NCBI RefSeq assembly: GCF_003945545.1
Contig: NZ_CP029617.1
Coordinates: 806,001-870,000 of the forward strand
Source of the DNA: Streptomyces sp. WAC 01529
GTDB lineage: Bacteria > Actinomycetota > Actinomycetes > Streptomycetales > Streptomycetaceae
DNA length: 64,000 bases
Direction of reading: 5' to 3'
How positions within the stretch are numbered: position 1 is the stretch's first letter; each line of letters opens with the position of its first letter. This document shows positions 16,319-24,006 of this stretch, in pieces. The notes under the pieces were generated by a model. It was not told the origin of the DNA. It did not search any database and worked only from the letters and a program-made list of their open reading frames with translations. A program made the position numbers and the translations under genes.

Positions 16319-16774
16319 TTGAAGAAGATCCTTGCTGGTCTGTGGCGGGCTCTCAGGGGCCCGATGCAGTGGCGCATCCTGTGGTTCGCGCACGCCAAGT
16401 TCATGGTCGGCGTCACTGGTGTCGTCCGCGACGACCAGGGGCGCGTCCTCCTGCTGCGCCACCGGATGTGGCCCCCTGAGCGGCCCTGGGGGCTGCCCAC
16501 CGGATACGCGGTCAAGGGCGAGGAGTTCCCGCTCACCATCGCCCGCGAGGTGGAAGAGGAGACCGGTCTGCACGTCAAGGCCGGACGGCTCGTGCACCTC
16601 AAGAGCGGTTACAAGCTCCGGGTCGAAGTGGCCTACGAGGCCATGCTGACCGGGGGAACCCTCAAGATCGACGAGTTCGAAATCCTGGAGGCGAAATGGC
16701 ACTCTCCGGACTCCCTGCCCGACGGGCTACAGGAGTCACACCGGGCTCTGATCCTCGGCACCACGAGGGTCTGA
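16319..16774 (+). CDS. Nudix hydrolase
   Basis: 151 aa from TTG 16319, chosen because GGAAAGAAGG precedes it; GTG 16277 would add 14 residues but has no ribosome site. The complete Nudix box G-x5-E-x7-REVEEETGL is present (starting GYAVKGEE). The preceding strand is VGVTGVVRDDQGRVLLLRH. Nudix enzymes cleave nucleoside diphosphates linked to another group; substrate cannot be deduced. The N-terminal KILAGLWRALRGPMQWRILW is hydrophobic and basic, perhaps peripheral to membrane. The end overlaps the next gene by 79 nt. Confidence 0.85.
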   Translation: MKKILAGLWRALRGPMQWRILWFAHAKFMVGVTGVVRDDQGRVLLLRHRMWPPERPWGLPTGYAVKGEEFPLTIAREVEEETGLHVKAGRLVHLKSGYKLRVEVAYEAMLTGGTLKIDEFEILEAKWHSPDSLPDGLQESHRALILGTTRV

Positions 16775-17748
16775 GCCTCGCCCCGAACGAGCACCTGACC
16801 GGTGACCCCGGTCCGCTCACGGAGGCGCTCGCGCACCTGCGGGCAACGCCTCAGCCGCTCACCGCCCAGCACCCCGACCACACGTTCGTCACCGCGCCGC
16901 TGGCCGTACGTCAGTGCGGAGCGGACGCGGGACTCTTCCACGACGGCGCCGCCCAGCTTCGGCGGCGTTACGCGGACCTGGGGCTGACCGACCTCCTGCC
17001 GCTCGACCGCGTCCACGTCGCCGTGCACTCCGCGAGGACAGGCGCTTTCGGCGGCTTCCACCACCCTGATCAGGGATACCGTCATCTTCAGATGCGGGCC
17101 GTCGTCACCATGTACGGCGACCTGACCGCAGACGGACCCCCCTCCCCCGCGCTCGCCGCACTCGACCTGCTCAGGGCGTACGCGCACGACTGCCTCCACT
17201 ACGGGTCGGCCCGCACCTACCAGATGCGTGACGGCGCCGTCATCCGTACGCAGTACGGCGTCAACTTCCGGCGCGTGGGCGGGCGCACCTACTCCGCACC
17301 GGACCTGACGGGAACCACCGGAACCCGCAACCTCGGGGTCGTCATGGAAGGAGCGTGCGACCGCGAGGCCCGCGTCATCACCCGGCACGTCGCAGCCCAG
17401 CACCGCATCTCGGCAGACAGTGGCATCGACGCCTACGCGCTGCGGGACGTGACCGGGCAGCACACCACCATCGAGGCGCCGCCCGGCCTCAGCACAGAGC
17501 AGGCGGCGTACCTCACCTCAATGGCGAAGTACGAGGCAGGCGTCGACGCGCGGTACGTCGCCTTCCTCGCGGACATCGGCGGCGCCGAACAGGAGGACCT
17601 GCATTCATTGATCCTCGCCAGCATGATCAGCGGTGACCTCGTGCCGCTGTGCACATGGCTGGACCGCAGGCACGGACCGGGCAGCTTCGCAGCCCTGTTC
17701 ATGTCGCCGCTCTATCTCGGCAACACGGAGATGGTGCTCGCGAGCTAG
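16696..17748 (+). CDS. Unknown 350-aa protein, translationally coupled to the Nudix hydrolase
   Basis: ATG 16696 follows GGAGGCGAA and lies inside the Nudix gene, so the two are likely co-expressed. Features visible: a beta-rich core (RVHVAVHSARTGAFGGFHHP, LQMRAVVTMYGDL), a helix with closely spaced His (LLRAYAHDCLHYGSARTY) and later MEGACDREARVITRH. The His/Asp/Glu pattern would suit a metal site, but I recognise no family. It ends MSPLYLGNTEMVLAS just before a strong terminator. It could be an effector partner of the Nudix enzyme; that is inference. Confidence 0.7.
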   Translation: MALSGLPARRATGVTPGSDPRHHEGLSLAPNEHLTGDPGPLTEALAHLRATPQPLTAQHPDHTFVTAPLAVRQCGADAGLFHDGAAQLRRRYADLGLTDLLPLDRVHVAVHSARTGAFGGFHHPDQGYRHLQMRAVVTMYGDLTADGPPSPALAALDLLRAYAHDCLHYGSARTYQMRDGAVIRTQYGVNFRRVGGRTYSAPDLTGTTGTRNLGVVMEGACDREARVITRHVAAQHRISADSGIDAYALRDVTGQHTTIEAPPGLSTEQAAYLTSMAKYEAGVDARYVAFLADIGGAEQEDLHSLILASMISGDLVPLCTWLDRRHGPGSFAALFMSPLYLGNTEMVLAS

Positions 17749-17759
17749 CGCGCACAACG

Positions 17760-17790
17760 AAGCCCGGCGCCAGTGAGGGGCGCCGGGCTT
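17760..17790. terminator. Strong terminator hairpin
   Basis: AAGCCCGGCGCC pairs perfectly with GGCGCCGGGCTT over a 7-nt loop, 12 bp after the stop at 17748. It closes the GntR-Nudix-unknown block. Confidence 0.85.
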
Positions 17791-18127
17791 CACTCATGCC
17801 CCTACCCAGCCTCCCGCGCGCTTCACTCCCTCGACGGCAGTCATACGCTTCGTCGGTTGGGGAGGTTCGAGCGGAAGCCGTTTCGCCGCGCGCTGAGGAG
17901 CCGCTATACACGTCGCCGCATGATCGGACGCTATGACAACGGAAGGCGTGGTCGGCGAGGCAGCAAGGCGTATCCGCAGTCGGCGTCTTTGTGCCGATGG
18001 ACCCCGCCCAGCCTGGTGCTGGGGTAATTTGTGATAGGTCAGACCGCGTCCGGGTGGTATCCCACCCAGTCCCCGTAGTGTGCTTCCGGTTCCGGTCCAG
18101 AACTCTCATCCGGCCGGAGGCTGCCTC
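17791..18127. other. Intergenic leader of the GAF-ANTAR gene
   Basis: No gene found. It should hold the promoter of the gene at 18128, but I cannot single out promoter boxes. Confidence 0.4.
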
Positions 18128-18901
18128 ATGTCACCGTCAACGCTGCCTGATCACGACGGCGCGGGCGGACCGTCGCGCGAGGCCAGGATCACTGCCGCGC
18201 TCATCGACCTCGCCGACACCCTCGTCGCCGACTTCGACCCCGCCGACTTCCTCTACCGGGTCACCGAACACTGCATGAACCTTCTGGACATCGGCGACGC
18301 CGGCGTGATGCTCGCCGTCGGCACCGGGCCCTTGCGCCTGGTCGCCGCGACCTCAGAAAGCGTCCGCCTGGTGGAACTCTTCGAACTCGACGCCAAAGAG
18401 GGCCCCTGCTTCACCGCCTTCCACACAGCCACCCCCGTCGAGCACACCCTCCTAACCTCCCCCTCGCCGCTCTGGCCGCGCTTCAGCGCCCGCGCGCGCC
18501 GATCCGGTTACGCCTTCGTCTACGCCGCGCCCGTCCTCTTGCGCAGCCAGACCATCGGCGTACTGAACCTCTTCCGCCGCGACCCGGGCCCCATGTCCGA
18601 AGCCGACCGGTCCCTCGCCCGGGCCCTGGCCGACGTGACCGCCATCTCGCTGCTCCAGCAGACCGCTCTCGACCATCACCGCACCGTACAAAGCCAACTG
18701 CAACAGGCTCTGGACACCCGCACCATCATCGAACAGGCCAAAGGGTTCCTGGCCGCCCGCCACGGCATCGACCCCGATACCGCCTTCCAGCGGATGCGCG
18801 CCCACGCCCGCCACCAGCAAATCCGCATCGCCAACCTCGCCCGCGCCATTCTCGACGAAGTCGAAACCCTCCCCCCACCCATCGACGACACAGGATCCTG
18901 A
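18128..18901 (+). CDS. GAF and ANTAR domain-containing regulator
   Basis: 257 aa from ATG 18128, with GGAGG 7 nt upstream. The GAF domain covers about 20-170 (LLDIGDAGVMLAVGTGPLRL, KEGPCFTAFHT, IGVLNLFRR). A three-helix ANTAR domain covers about 185-245 (ALDTRTIIEQAKGFLAARHG, AFQRMRAHARHQQIRIANLA). ANTAR domains bind tandem hexaloop RNA hairpins and prevent transcription termination. The GAF domain would sense a small molecule. It is free-standing, with no histidine kinase nearby. In a phage, an antitermination role on phage or host transcripts is possible. Confidence 0.85.
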   Translation: MSPSTLPDHDGAGGPSREARITAALIDLADTLVADFDPADFLYRVTEHCMNLLDIGDAGVMLAVGTGPLRLVAATSESVRLVELFELDAKEGPCFTAFHTATPVEHTLLTSPSPLWPRFSARARRSGYAFVYAAPVLLRSQTIGVLNLFRRDPGPMSEADRSLARALADVTAISLLQQTALDHHRTVQSQLQQALDTRTIIEQAKGFLAARHGIDPDTAFQRMRAHARHQQIRIANLARAILDEVETLPPPIDDTGS

Positions 18902-19000
18902 GCGCCCGGCCGCGAACCCAATTGCGCGGGGGTTTTCCTGTGAGGTGCGGATATTCCGTGCCATGGGGGGCGCGAAACGGATGTACCTGTGGACAACCGG

Positions 19001-19210
19001 TCACCAGGCCAGCCGGTATGGCTGGCCCGCTTCCCGCACCACGACGCCCCGCGCTTCGAGCCGGTGCAGTTGGTAGTGCACGGCCGATTTGCTGGACAGG
19101 CCGACACAGCCGCCGATCTCGCTGAGCGAGGGGTAATCTCCCCTCTCCGCGACCCACTCGCGGATGCACCTCACGATCTGCTCCTGCCGCTCAGTGAGGT
19201 GGTCGATCAC
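19001..19210 (-). CDS. LexA-type winged-helix DNA-binding protein without protease domain
   Basis: 69 aa from GTG 19210, which overlaps the preceding stop (GTGA). LTERQEQIVRCIREWVAERG, PSLSEIGGCVGLSSKSAVHY and LHRLEARGVV match the LexA N-terminal helix-turn-helix. The C-terminal S24 self-cleavage domain is absent and the gene ends cleanly, so it is a small stand-alone repressor or antagonist that might occupy SOS-type boxes. Confidence 0.75.
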   Translation of the reverse strand: MIDHLTERQEQIVRCIREWVAERGDYPSLSEIGGCVGLSSKSAVHYQLHRLEARGVVVREAGQPYRLAW

Positions 19211-19416
19211 GACGCCCGCATCTCCGTACGCGCCAGTCGGTGCAGCTCCATACGGGCCGCAGGACTGCGCAGCCGCGGATGGGAGTTCAGCGTCGCGGAC
19301 AAGCGGATCAGGCGCCGCCGCAGGGCAGTGCGCCCTGGCTGGTCGGCCAGCAGCTGGTACGTACGGATCCACTCCTGCTGGGTGCGGATGAGGTCGTCGG
19401 GGATGGTGTGGCGCAT
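19207..19416 (-). CDS. Small basic helical protein coupled to the LexA-like gene
   Basis: 69 aa from ATG 19416. Arg-rich helices (DDLIRTQQEWIRTYQLLADQ, TALRRRLIRLSATLNSH). The stop overlaps the GTG of the LexA-like gene by GTGA. Function unknown; the pair probably forms one transcription unit. Confidence 0.6.
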   Translation of the reverse strand: MRHTIPDDLIRTQQEWIRTYQLLADQPGRTALRRRLIRLSATLNSHPRLRSPAARMELHRLARTEMRAS

Positions 19417-19519
19417 GCCTCCGATTAGAGCGCGTGTTCGATTTCCGTCGCAAATCGTGCGTGCAGTGGCCACCGAGCGAGGCCTGAGTACCGTCGTCTG
19501 GCAAAGGGAGGGGGACGTC

Positions 19520-19729
19520 ATGGTGACGTTTGACCCGGACAAGAAGGCGACCAAGCGCACCTGGCTGCGGCGGATCTTCGGCCTTAACCCGGCAGCCGAT
19601 GTGCGACGCGCACGGCTCGATCACCGGGATGCCGCAGCGACGATCAATGAGAACAAGGCGAAGATCAAGAAAGCCCGCAGCGACAAGGCCTACGTCAAGC
19701 AGCTGAAGAAGGACGGCACGCTGCGGTAA
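19520..19729 (+). CDS. Small highly basic protein
   Basis: 69 aa, ATG preceded by GGGAGGGGG. Very rich in Lys and Arg (TWLRRIFGLNPAADVRRARL, NENKAKIKKARSDKAYVKQL), so nucleic-acid binding is plausible. It converges on the lysis genes and shares their terminator. Confidence 0.65.
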   Translation: MVTFDPDKKATKRTWLRRIFGLNPAADVRRARLDHRDAAATINENKAKIKKARSDKAYVKQLKKDGTLR

Positions 19730-19736
19730 ACGCAAA

Positions 19737-19772
19737 AGAAGCCCCCTCCACCCGAAGGCGAAGGGGGCTTCT
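19737..19772. terminator. Bidirectional terminator between small basic gene and holin
   Basis: AGAAGCCCCCT pairs with AGGGGGCTTCT across a 14-nt loop. It lies between the convergent stops at 19729 and 19785, so it can end both the rightward gene and the late leftward operon. Confidence 0.85.
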
Positions 19773-19784
19773 GGCTGCGCTGGA

Positions 19785-20150
19785 TCAGACCGACTGCACC
19801 GGGTGCGCAGGCACCAGCGGGTCGATCTTCGGGATGGGCGAGACCTGGCCTCGGGTCAGGAACATCAGCCCGGCGATGACGATGCCGTTGACCGACGCCA
19901 CGACGCCATCGGATACGTCGAAGCCGAATGCGGCGACCGTCGATGCGACCACCGCGACCAGGCCCGTGAAGGCAGCCGGGGCGATGGGGCGGGTCAGCGC
20001 TGCGGCGATGGCCGCGAACACCGCACTGATGGCGGCGACCACCCATCCGGCCTGCGCACTGGACAGGCCGACATTGAACGCGACGACCAGCGAGAGGATC
20101 GCGCCGACGGAGTTCACGATCAGCGCGGGCTCTCTGCCGAACACCTTCAT
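19785..20150 (-). CDS. Holin
   Basis: 121 aa with several predicted membrane spans: IVNSVGAILSLVVAFNVGLS, WVVAAISAVFAAIAAAL, FTGLVAVVASTVAAFGF and VVASVNGIVIAGLMFL. Its position directly after the endolysin and its size fit an actinophage holin that opens the membrane for lysis. It is the last gene of the late operon. Confidence 0.8.
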   Translation of the reverse strand: MKVFGREPALIVNSVGAILSLVVAFNVGLSSAQAGWVVAAISAVFAAIAAALTRPIAPAAFTGLVAVVASTVAAFGFDVSDGVVASVNGIVIAGLMFLTRGQVSPIPKIDPLVPAHPVQSV

Positions 20151-20157
20151 GACTGCC

Positions 20158-20901
20158 TCACTTCTTAGGGATCTTCAGGACCAGACCCGGGTAGATCCGG
20201 TACGGGGTCTTCAAGCCGTTGGCCCTGGCGATCTCGGGCCACCGCACGTCGAGAAGCGCGCCGATGCTGGACAACGTTTCGCCGGGGCGCACCGTGTGGG
20301 TGGAGGGCGACGGAGCGAGGCGGCGCTTGATGCGCTCGCGCATGCCGCCCATCGTGAAGCCACGCGGGTCGACCTTGCCCGGCTGCCACTCCAGGTGGCC
20401 GATCACCGAGCGCTGCGTCCAGCCGTGATGGCGGCAGATCGCCGCGGACACCCGCTCGATCGCGAGCAGCTGCGCCGCCGGCCACGGGTCGCGGCCGTCG
20501 CCGAGGTTCTCGCACTCGAAGCCGTAGAAGTGGCGGTTGCCGTCGGTGTTCGCCTCGTTGGCAACGGGCAGCGCGGTCTCGCTCTTCACGGCGCGCAGCA
20601 CGTCGTCGTCTCCCGAGCCGGCGTGGTTGGCACGGCCGTAGCCGACCAGGTGGACCGTGCCGCTCTTGGCGATGACGCCATGGCAGAGAGGGCCGGGCAG
20701 TCCGGCGTAGCCGCGGCGGCAGATGTCCACCGTGCGGGCACTGCCCGACGTCACCGTGTGATGGATCATCACGCCGTGGACCGGGCCCCACCCACCGACG
20801 TGATTGCGGTTGTGCACCTTCCAGTCGCCGACCTGGACGACGGCTACACCCTCGTCCTTCAGGGCTTCAAGAAAATGCGCAGCAGTCATGGGCGGTGCCA
20901 T
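20158..20901 (-). CDS. Endolysin: N-acetylmuramoyl-L-alanine amidase with LysM domain
   Basis: 247 aa. An amidase_2 (PGRP-type) domain has zinc ligands in VMIHHTVTSG and in GHLEWQPGKVDPRGF, with HFYGFECENLG between them. The C-terminal 45 residues form a LysM motif (HTVRPGETLSSIGALLDVRW, PYRIYPGLVLKIP) for peptidoglycan binding. No signal peptide, so release depends on the adjacent holin. It starts 2 nt after the stop of the gene upstream. Confidence 0.92.
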   Translation of the reverse strand: MAPPMTAAHFLEALKDEGVAVVQVGDWKVHNRNHVGGWGPVHGVMIHHTVTSGSARTVDICRRGYAGLPGPLCHGVIAKSGTVHLVGYGRANHAGSGDDDVLRAVKSETALPVANEANTDGNRHFYGFECENLGDGRDPWPAAQLLAIERVSAAICRHHGWTQRSVIGHLEWQPGKVDPRGFTMGGMRERIKRRLAPSPSTHTVRPGETLSSIGALLDVRWPEIARANGLKTPYRIYPGLVLKIPKK

Positions 20902-20903
20902 CG

Positions 20904-21359
20904 CTACCCCCTATTGAATTCGGCGCAATTCAGCACCTGGTAACCCTCGGTCATTACCTCAAAGGCGTGGTCGTACTTCTCCGGGTCCGGGGCACGCTCG
21001 CGGCCCTGGGGAGACTTCAGGTCAATTAGCACCTGGTAGAGCGGGCACAAAGCTTTCTGCCGCTGCGTGGTCTGCGCCATATCCAGGCGCTGAGTCAGTG
21101 CGTCTATACGAGCCGTGTTGTTATTCACCTGAAGCAGGCCGACCGCCATCGCAGCTGTGAGCGCCACGTCCAGAAGGAACCCGGCGACGACGACAAGAAT
21201 CATCCGACGGTTCTGCTGAGACCTTTTCGTCAGAGAAGTGAACTGGCGCCCTGCGTCATCGCCCAGCTCTTCGAGTTCTTCGAGCAGTGCTGCGGCTGCG
21301 GCTGCCAGCCGGTCCACCGGATCCAGCCCGGGGTCCGGGGGCTGTGGGTCACGCGTCAT
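20904..21359 (-). CDS. Single-span membrane protein of the lysis region
   Basis: 151 aa: N-terminal cytosolic helix (DRLAAAAAALLEELEELGDD), one membrane span (MILVVVAGFLLDVALTAAMA), then an external part with a short coiled coil and two cysteines (KALCPLYQVLIDL, QVLNCAEF). This layout resembles spanin-like or holin-partner proteins encoded near actinophage endolysins. Exact role unproven. Confidence 0.6.
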   Translation of the reverse strand: MTRDPQPPDPGLDPVDRLAAAAAALLEELEELGDDAGRQFTSLTKRSQQNRRMILVVVAGFLLDVALTAAMAVGLLQVNNNTARIDALTQRLDMAQTTQRQKALCPLYQVLIDLKSPQGRERAPDPEKYDHAFEVMTEGYQVLNCAEFNRG

Positions 21360-21528
21360 TGCCGCTGCCTCCCTCTGCCGGAGGTCTCGCCTCGTCGCGC
21401 AGCAGGCGCACTTCGGTGACGAGTTCCTCAGAAAAGTTCCTGAGCCGGGCGGCCGTCCTCAGCAGTTCTTTGCGCAGCCGCTCCGATTCGGCAATCAGCC
21501 GGTCACCCGATAGGTCGTGCCTCGCCAT
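21349..21528 (-). CDS. Small helical protein of the lysis region
   Basis: 59 aa from ATG 21528 (GGAGCTGAG upstream). Amphipathic helix throughout (DRLIAESERLRKELLRTAAR). It overlaps the next gene by 11 nt. No family recognised. Confidence 0.6.
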   Translation of the reverse strand: MARHDLSGDRLIAESERLRKELLRTAARLRNFSEELVTEVRLLRDEARPPAEGGSGNDA

Positions 21529-21532
21529 AAGC

Positions 21533-21802
21533 TCAGCTCCTGCGTACCGCGGCCAGGGCATCACCGACGGCACGGTTGGCATCGGCAATGGCCTGAGCCG
21601 CGACGGCGATTGTCCCGATGTACTCACTTCGCACCGCCTCGTTTAGTTTGCGCAGCTCCTCCTCCAGGCGGTCGGCCCGCTCCGCCTCCCTGTCGACCGC
21701 CGCCTGAAGCCGTGTGAACAGAACGCGCACCGCGGCGATCGCCATAATGGCGACGCCACCGACCGCGCCGTACTGGATAAGCACCCCTGTAACCGGGTCC
21801 AT
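21533..21802 (-). CDS. Small membrane-anchored coiled-coil protein
   Basis: 89 aa from ATG 21802. N-terminal span VLIQYGAVGGVAIMAIAAVR, then a heptad-like acidic/basic coil (REAERADRLEEELRKLNEAV). The topology resembles small holin- or antiholin-like proteins that follow tail-fibre genes in actinophages. Confidence 0.6.
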   Translation of the reverse strand: MDPVTGVLIQYGAVGGVAIMAIAAVRVLFTRLQAAVDREAERADRLEEELRKLNEAVRSEYIGTIAVAAQAIADANRAVGDALAAVRRS

Positions 21803-21810
21803 CGCACCCC

Positions 21811-22848
21811 TCAGAGGTAATATTCGAGCTGGTTGAAACTGATCCACGCCGGGTCATCGACGGTCGGCGTGAAGGTGTGGTCGTGCGAGCCGTCGGCCAG
21901 GGCGCCGTTCGTGCCGTGGGTGTGCGACGACGTCGGGATCGAGTGCGCGTGGTCGTTCACCGACGTCGTACCGCCCGGCTCACCGTCCGCTGCGTTGCCG
22001 TGCTTGTGGGTCGTGACCGGGATCGTGTGGCTGTGGCCCGAGGCAGAGTTCGTACCGCCACCGTGGTTGTGATCGTTATTCGCGATGCCGTGAGTGTGCG
22101 AGCCCTCGCTGCTCGTGTCGCCGTGGAAGTGATCGCTGTTGGCGATCTGGTGCGTGTGCTCGGACGACGTCGAGGTGTCCCCGCCGTTCGGCGCTGTCGT
22201 ACCGCCCACCATGAGCACCGCGCCCGACGCCTCGAAGTCGACCCGCACCGACACGGCCCCGCCGATCGTCGTCCGGCCCGCCGACATGGGGCGCCGCACG
22301 GAGGGGATGTACCCGGCAGGCATCGCCGCCACGATCGTCGTTCCTGAAGTGCGCGCCGCGACGCCCTGCCACTGCACCTTCCAGGACCCGTGATCCCAGA
22401 TGCGGCGGTACATCACATTGCCGCCGCCGTTGCCGTTGTGCGTGAAGCCTGCGGCGAGCGTCGCGGTCGTCCAGCCCGACTCGCTGAACTGGCCCGCGAT
22501 CTCGCCCAGCGCCACCAGGTCCGTGCCCTGCTTGATGACCAGGACGGTGTCGCCGACGACGGGCGCGTAGGAGTCGACGTACCGGATGCCGGGGATCTCC
22601 GTCGTGTCCCCGGAGATCTGCACCCCCAGCGTGGGCGGCGCCGAGGTACTCGCGATGCTGGACACCGTGCCCTTGCGCAAGGTCGCCGGGTCGAAGGCGA
22701 GAAGCGTCTGCTTCGCGATCTCGGTGGCCAGCTCGCGGATCGCGTTCAGCTGAGCTGCGGCAGCCGCCTCGGCTTCTGCGGCGGCGCCCTGCACCGCTGC
22801 TTCGTCAGGAAGCACCGGCGGCTCTGCGGGGACGGAAGGCGTGGTCAT
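21811..22848 (-). CDS. Tail fibre / receptor-binding protein with HxH repeat tip
   Basis: 345 aa. The first 130 residues are an attachment domain with an Ala-rich helix (EAEAAAAAQLNAIRELATEI) and an OB-like strand region (GVQISGDTTEIPGIRYVDSY). A beta domain follows. From residue 225 the sequence consists of repeated His-x-His units: HTH, HFH, HTH, HNH, HSH, HKH, HAH, HTH and HDH. Similar HxH ladders in T4 gp12 and other trimeric needles bind metal ions along the fibre axis. It overlaps the DUF5047-like gene by ATGA. It probably contacts the host surface. Confidence 0.8.
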   Translation of the reverse strand: MTTPSVPAEPPVLPDEAAVQGAAAEAEAAAAAQLNAIRELATEIAKQTLLAFDPATLRKGTVSSIASTSAPPTLGVQISGDTTEIPGIRYVDSYAPVVGDTVLVIKQGTDLVALGEIAGQFSESGWTTATLAAGFTHNGNGGGNVMYRRIWDHGSWKVQWQGVAARTSGTTIVAAMPAGYIPSVRRPMSAGRTTIGGAVSVRVDFEASGAVLMVGGTTAPNGGDTSTSSEHTHQIANSDHFHGDTSSEGSHTHGIANNDHNHGGGTNSASGHSHTIPVTTHKHGNAADGEPGGTTSVNDHAHSIPTSSHTHGTNGALADGSHDHTFTPTVDDPAWISFNQLEYYL

Positions 22849-23990
22849 CCGCCCCCCTGCCGCTTCTGCCGGAGCGTCAGATTCTGGGTGCCTTTGGCGT
22901 CCAGCGGAATGTTGAAACTGTCGACTGCGTACAGGCCGCTGACGTGCGCCCGCTCCCGCACCACCTCGACCACCGCGCCCGCCTCGAAGCCGGGATTGAC
23001 GATGCCGCTGACCGAGAGCTGCGAGGAGAAGCCCAGCAGATTGCGGAGCAGCTGGTCAGCGGTGGCCTGCGCCTCCTCGGCAGTCTTGATCAGCTGGTCG
23101 GTGATGAACTGGGGGACCTGTCCGTACGGACCCAGGTGATACGTCGCTGACGTGGGCTCTTCATCCCACGCCACCGCGCGCACCGCGGGCAGCTCATCCC
23201 CCGGCGACTCCCCCGTCAGGACGATCCCGTTGAAGCCCGGCTCGTCCGTCAGCACGCGCGAGAGATCGAGCATCGTGCACTTCTCACCCTCGATGTACTG
23301 GAAGTCGGGGCTGGGCAGGGCGTCGATATCCGGCGGCGGCGCGATCACCACCCAGCCCTCGACGTCGAAGTAGATGTCACAGCCGAGCGACTGCGCGAGG
23401 ACGGTGACCGCGTCCCACGGGTCATCGCCGACGTCGTACAGGCGCGGCGCCGTTGTCGTCCTGGTCGTGCTGATCGCGTCATAGCTGAGGTCATCGAAGG
23501 TCCGCGCGAGGATGCTCTTGATCGCGTCGATGATGTTCGTGCCGGTCTCGATGACATACGGCGAAATGAACTTGTCGCGCGCCACCGTGCGGCTCAGGTC
23601 ATAGGCCTCCAGCTGGATGTCGGGAGACCCGCCCGTCTGCTCCTGGATCGACACCTTGGCCAGCCGGAACACACCAAGGGGCAACACTTCGATCTCGCCT
23701 TTGGGATGCTCCGGAGTGGGGGCGTACCGAACGCCCCGGTACGGGCGCAGCTCGGTGCCGTACGGGGTCAGCAGAGAGGTCGTACCGCTGGGGACCAGGG
23801 TGCCCAACGGATCTACGCAGGTGGCTTTGCAGGTCCGCCGGATCGCGGCCGTGCGGTCGCAGCTGACGTCGCCGCCCGTCGCGGGGAGGCGGGTCCGCTC
23901 CTGCGTCGGAGAGATCACGTCCACGTAGCTGTAGACCTGATGGGACCGGCGGATCTCGGAGAGCAGGCGAGCCGACGCACGCTGCACCAT
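22845..23990 (-). CDS. DUF5047-type phage tail protein
   Basis: 381 aa. The opening SARLLSEIRRSHQVYSYVDV and the later ELRPYRGVRYAPTPEHPKGE and GVFRLAKVSIQEQ resemble DUF5047 proteins of actinobacterial siphophages, which follow the large minor tail protein as here. The fold may be a hub-like domain linking tail tip to fibre. Boundaries are sound: 16 nt gap upstream and ATGA overlap downstream. Confidence 0.75.
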   Translation of the reverse strand: MVQRASARLLSEIRRSHQVYSYVDVISPTQERTRLPATGGDVSCDRTAAIRRTCKATCVDPLGTLVPSGTTSLLTPYGTELRPYRGVRYAPTPEHPKGEIEVLPLGVFRLAKVSIQEQTGGSPDIQLEAYDLSRTVARDKFISPYVIETGTNIIDAIKSILARTFDDLSYDAISTTRTTTAPRLYDVGDDPWDAVTVLAQSLGCDIYFDVEGWVVIAPPPDIDALPSPDFQYIEGEKCTMLDLSRVLTDEPGFNGIVLTGESPGDELPAVRAVAWDEEPTSATYHLGPYGQVPQFITDQLIKTAEEAQATADQLLRNLLGFSSQLSVSGIVNPGFEAGAVVEVVRERAHVSGLYAVDSFNIPLDAKGTQNLTLRQKRQGGG

Positions 23991-24006
23991 CGGCCCGCCC
24001 CCTTCG

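Noticed and set aside
18902..19000. A possible terminator CCGCG...CGCGG-GGGTTTT after the GAF-ANTAR gene
   Set aside because: The stem is only about 5 bp with a mismatch-prone centre; too weak to list as a feature.
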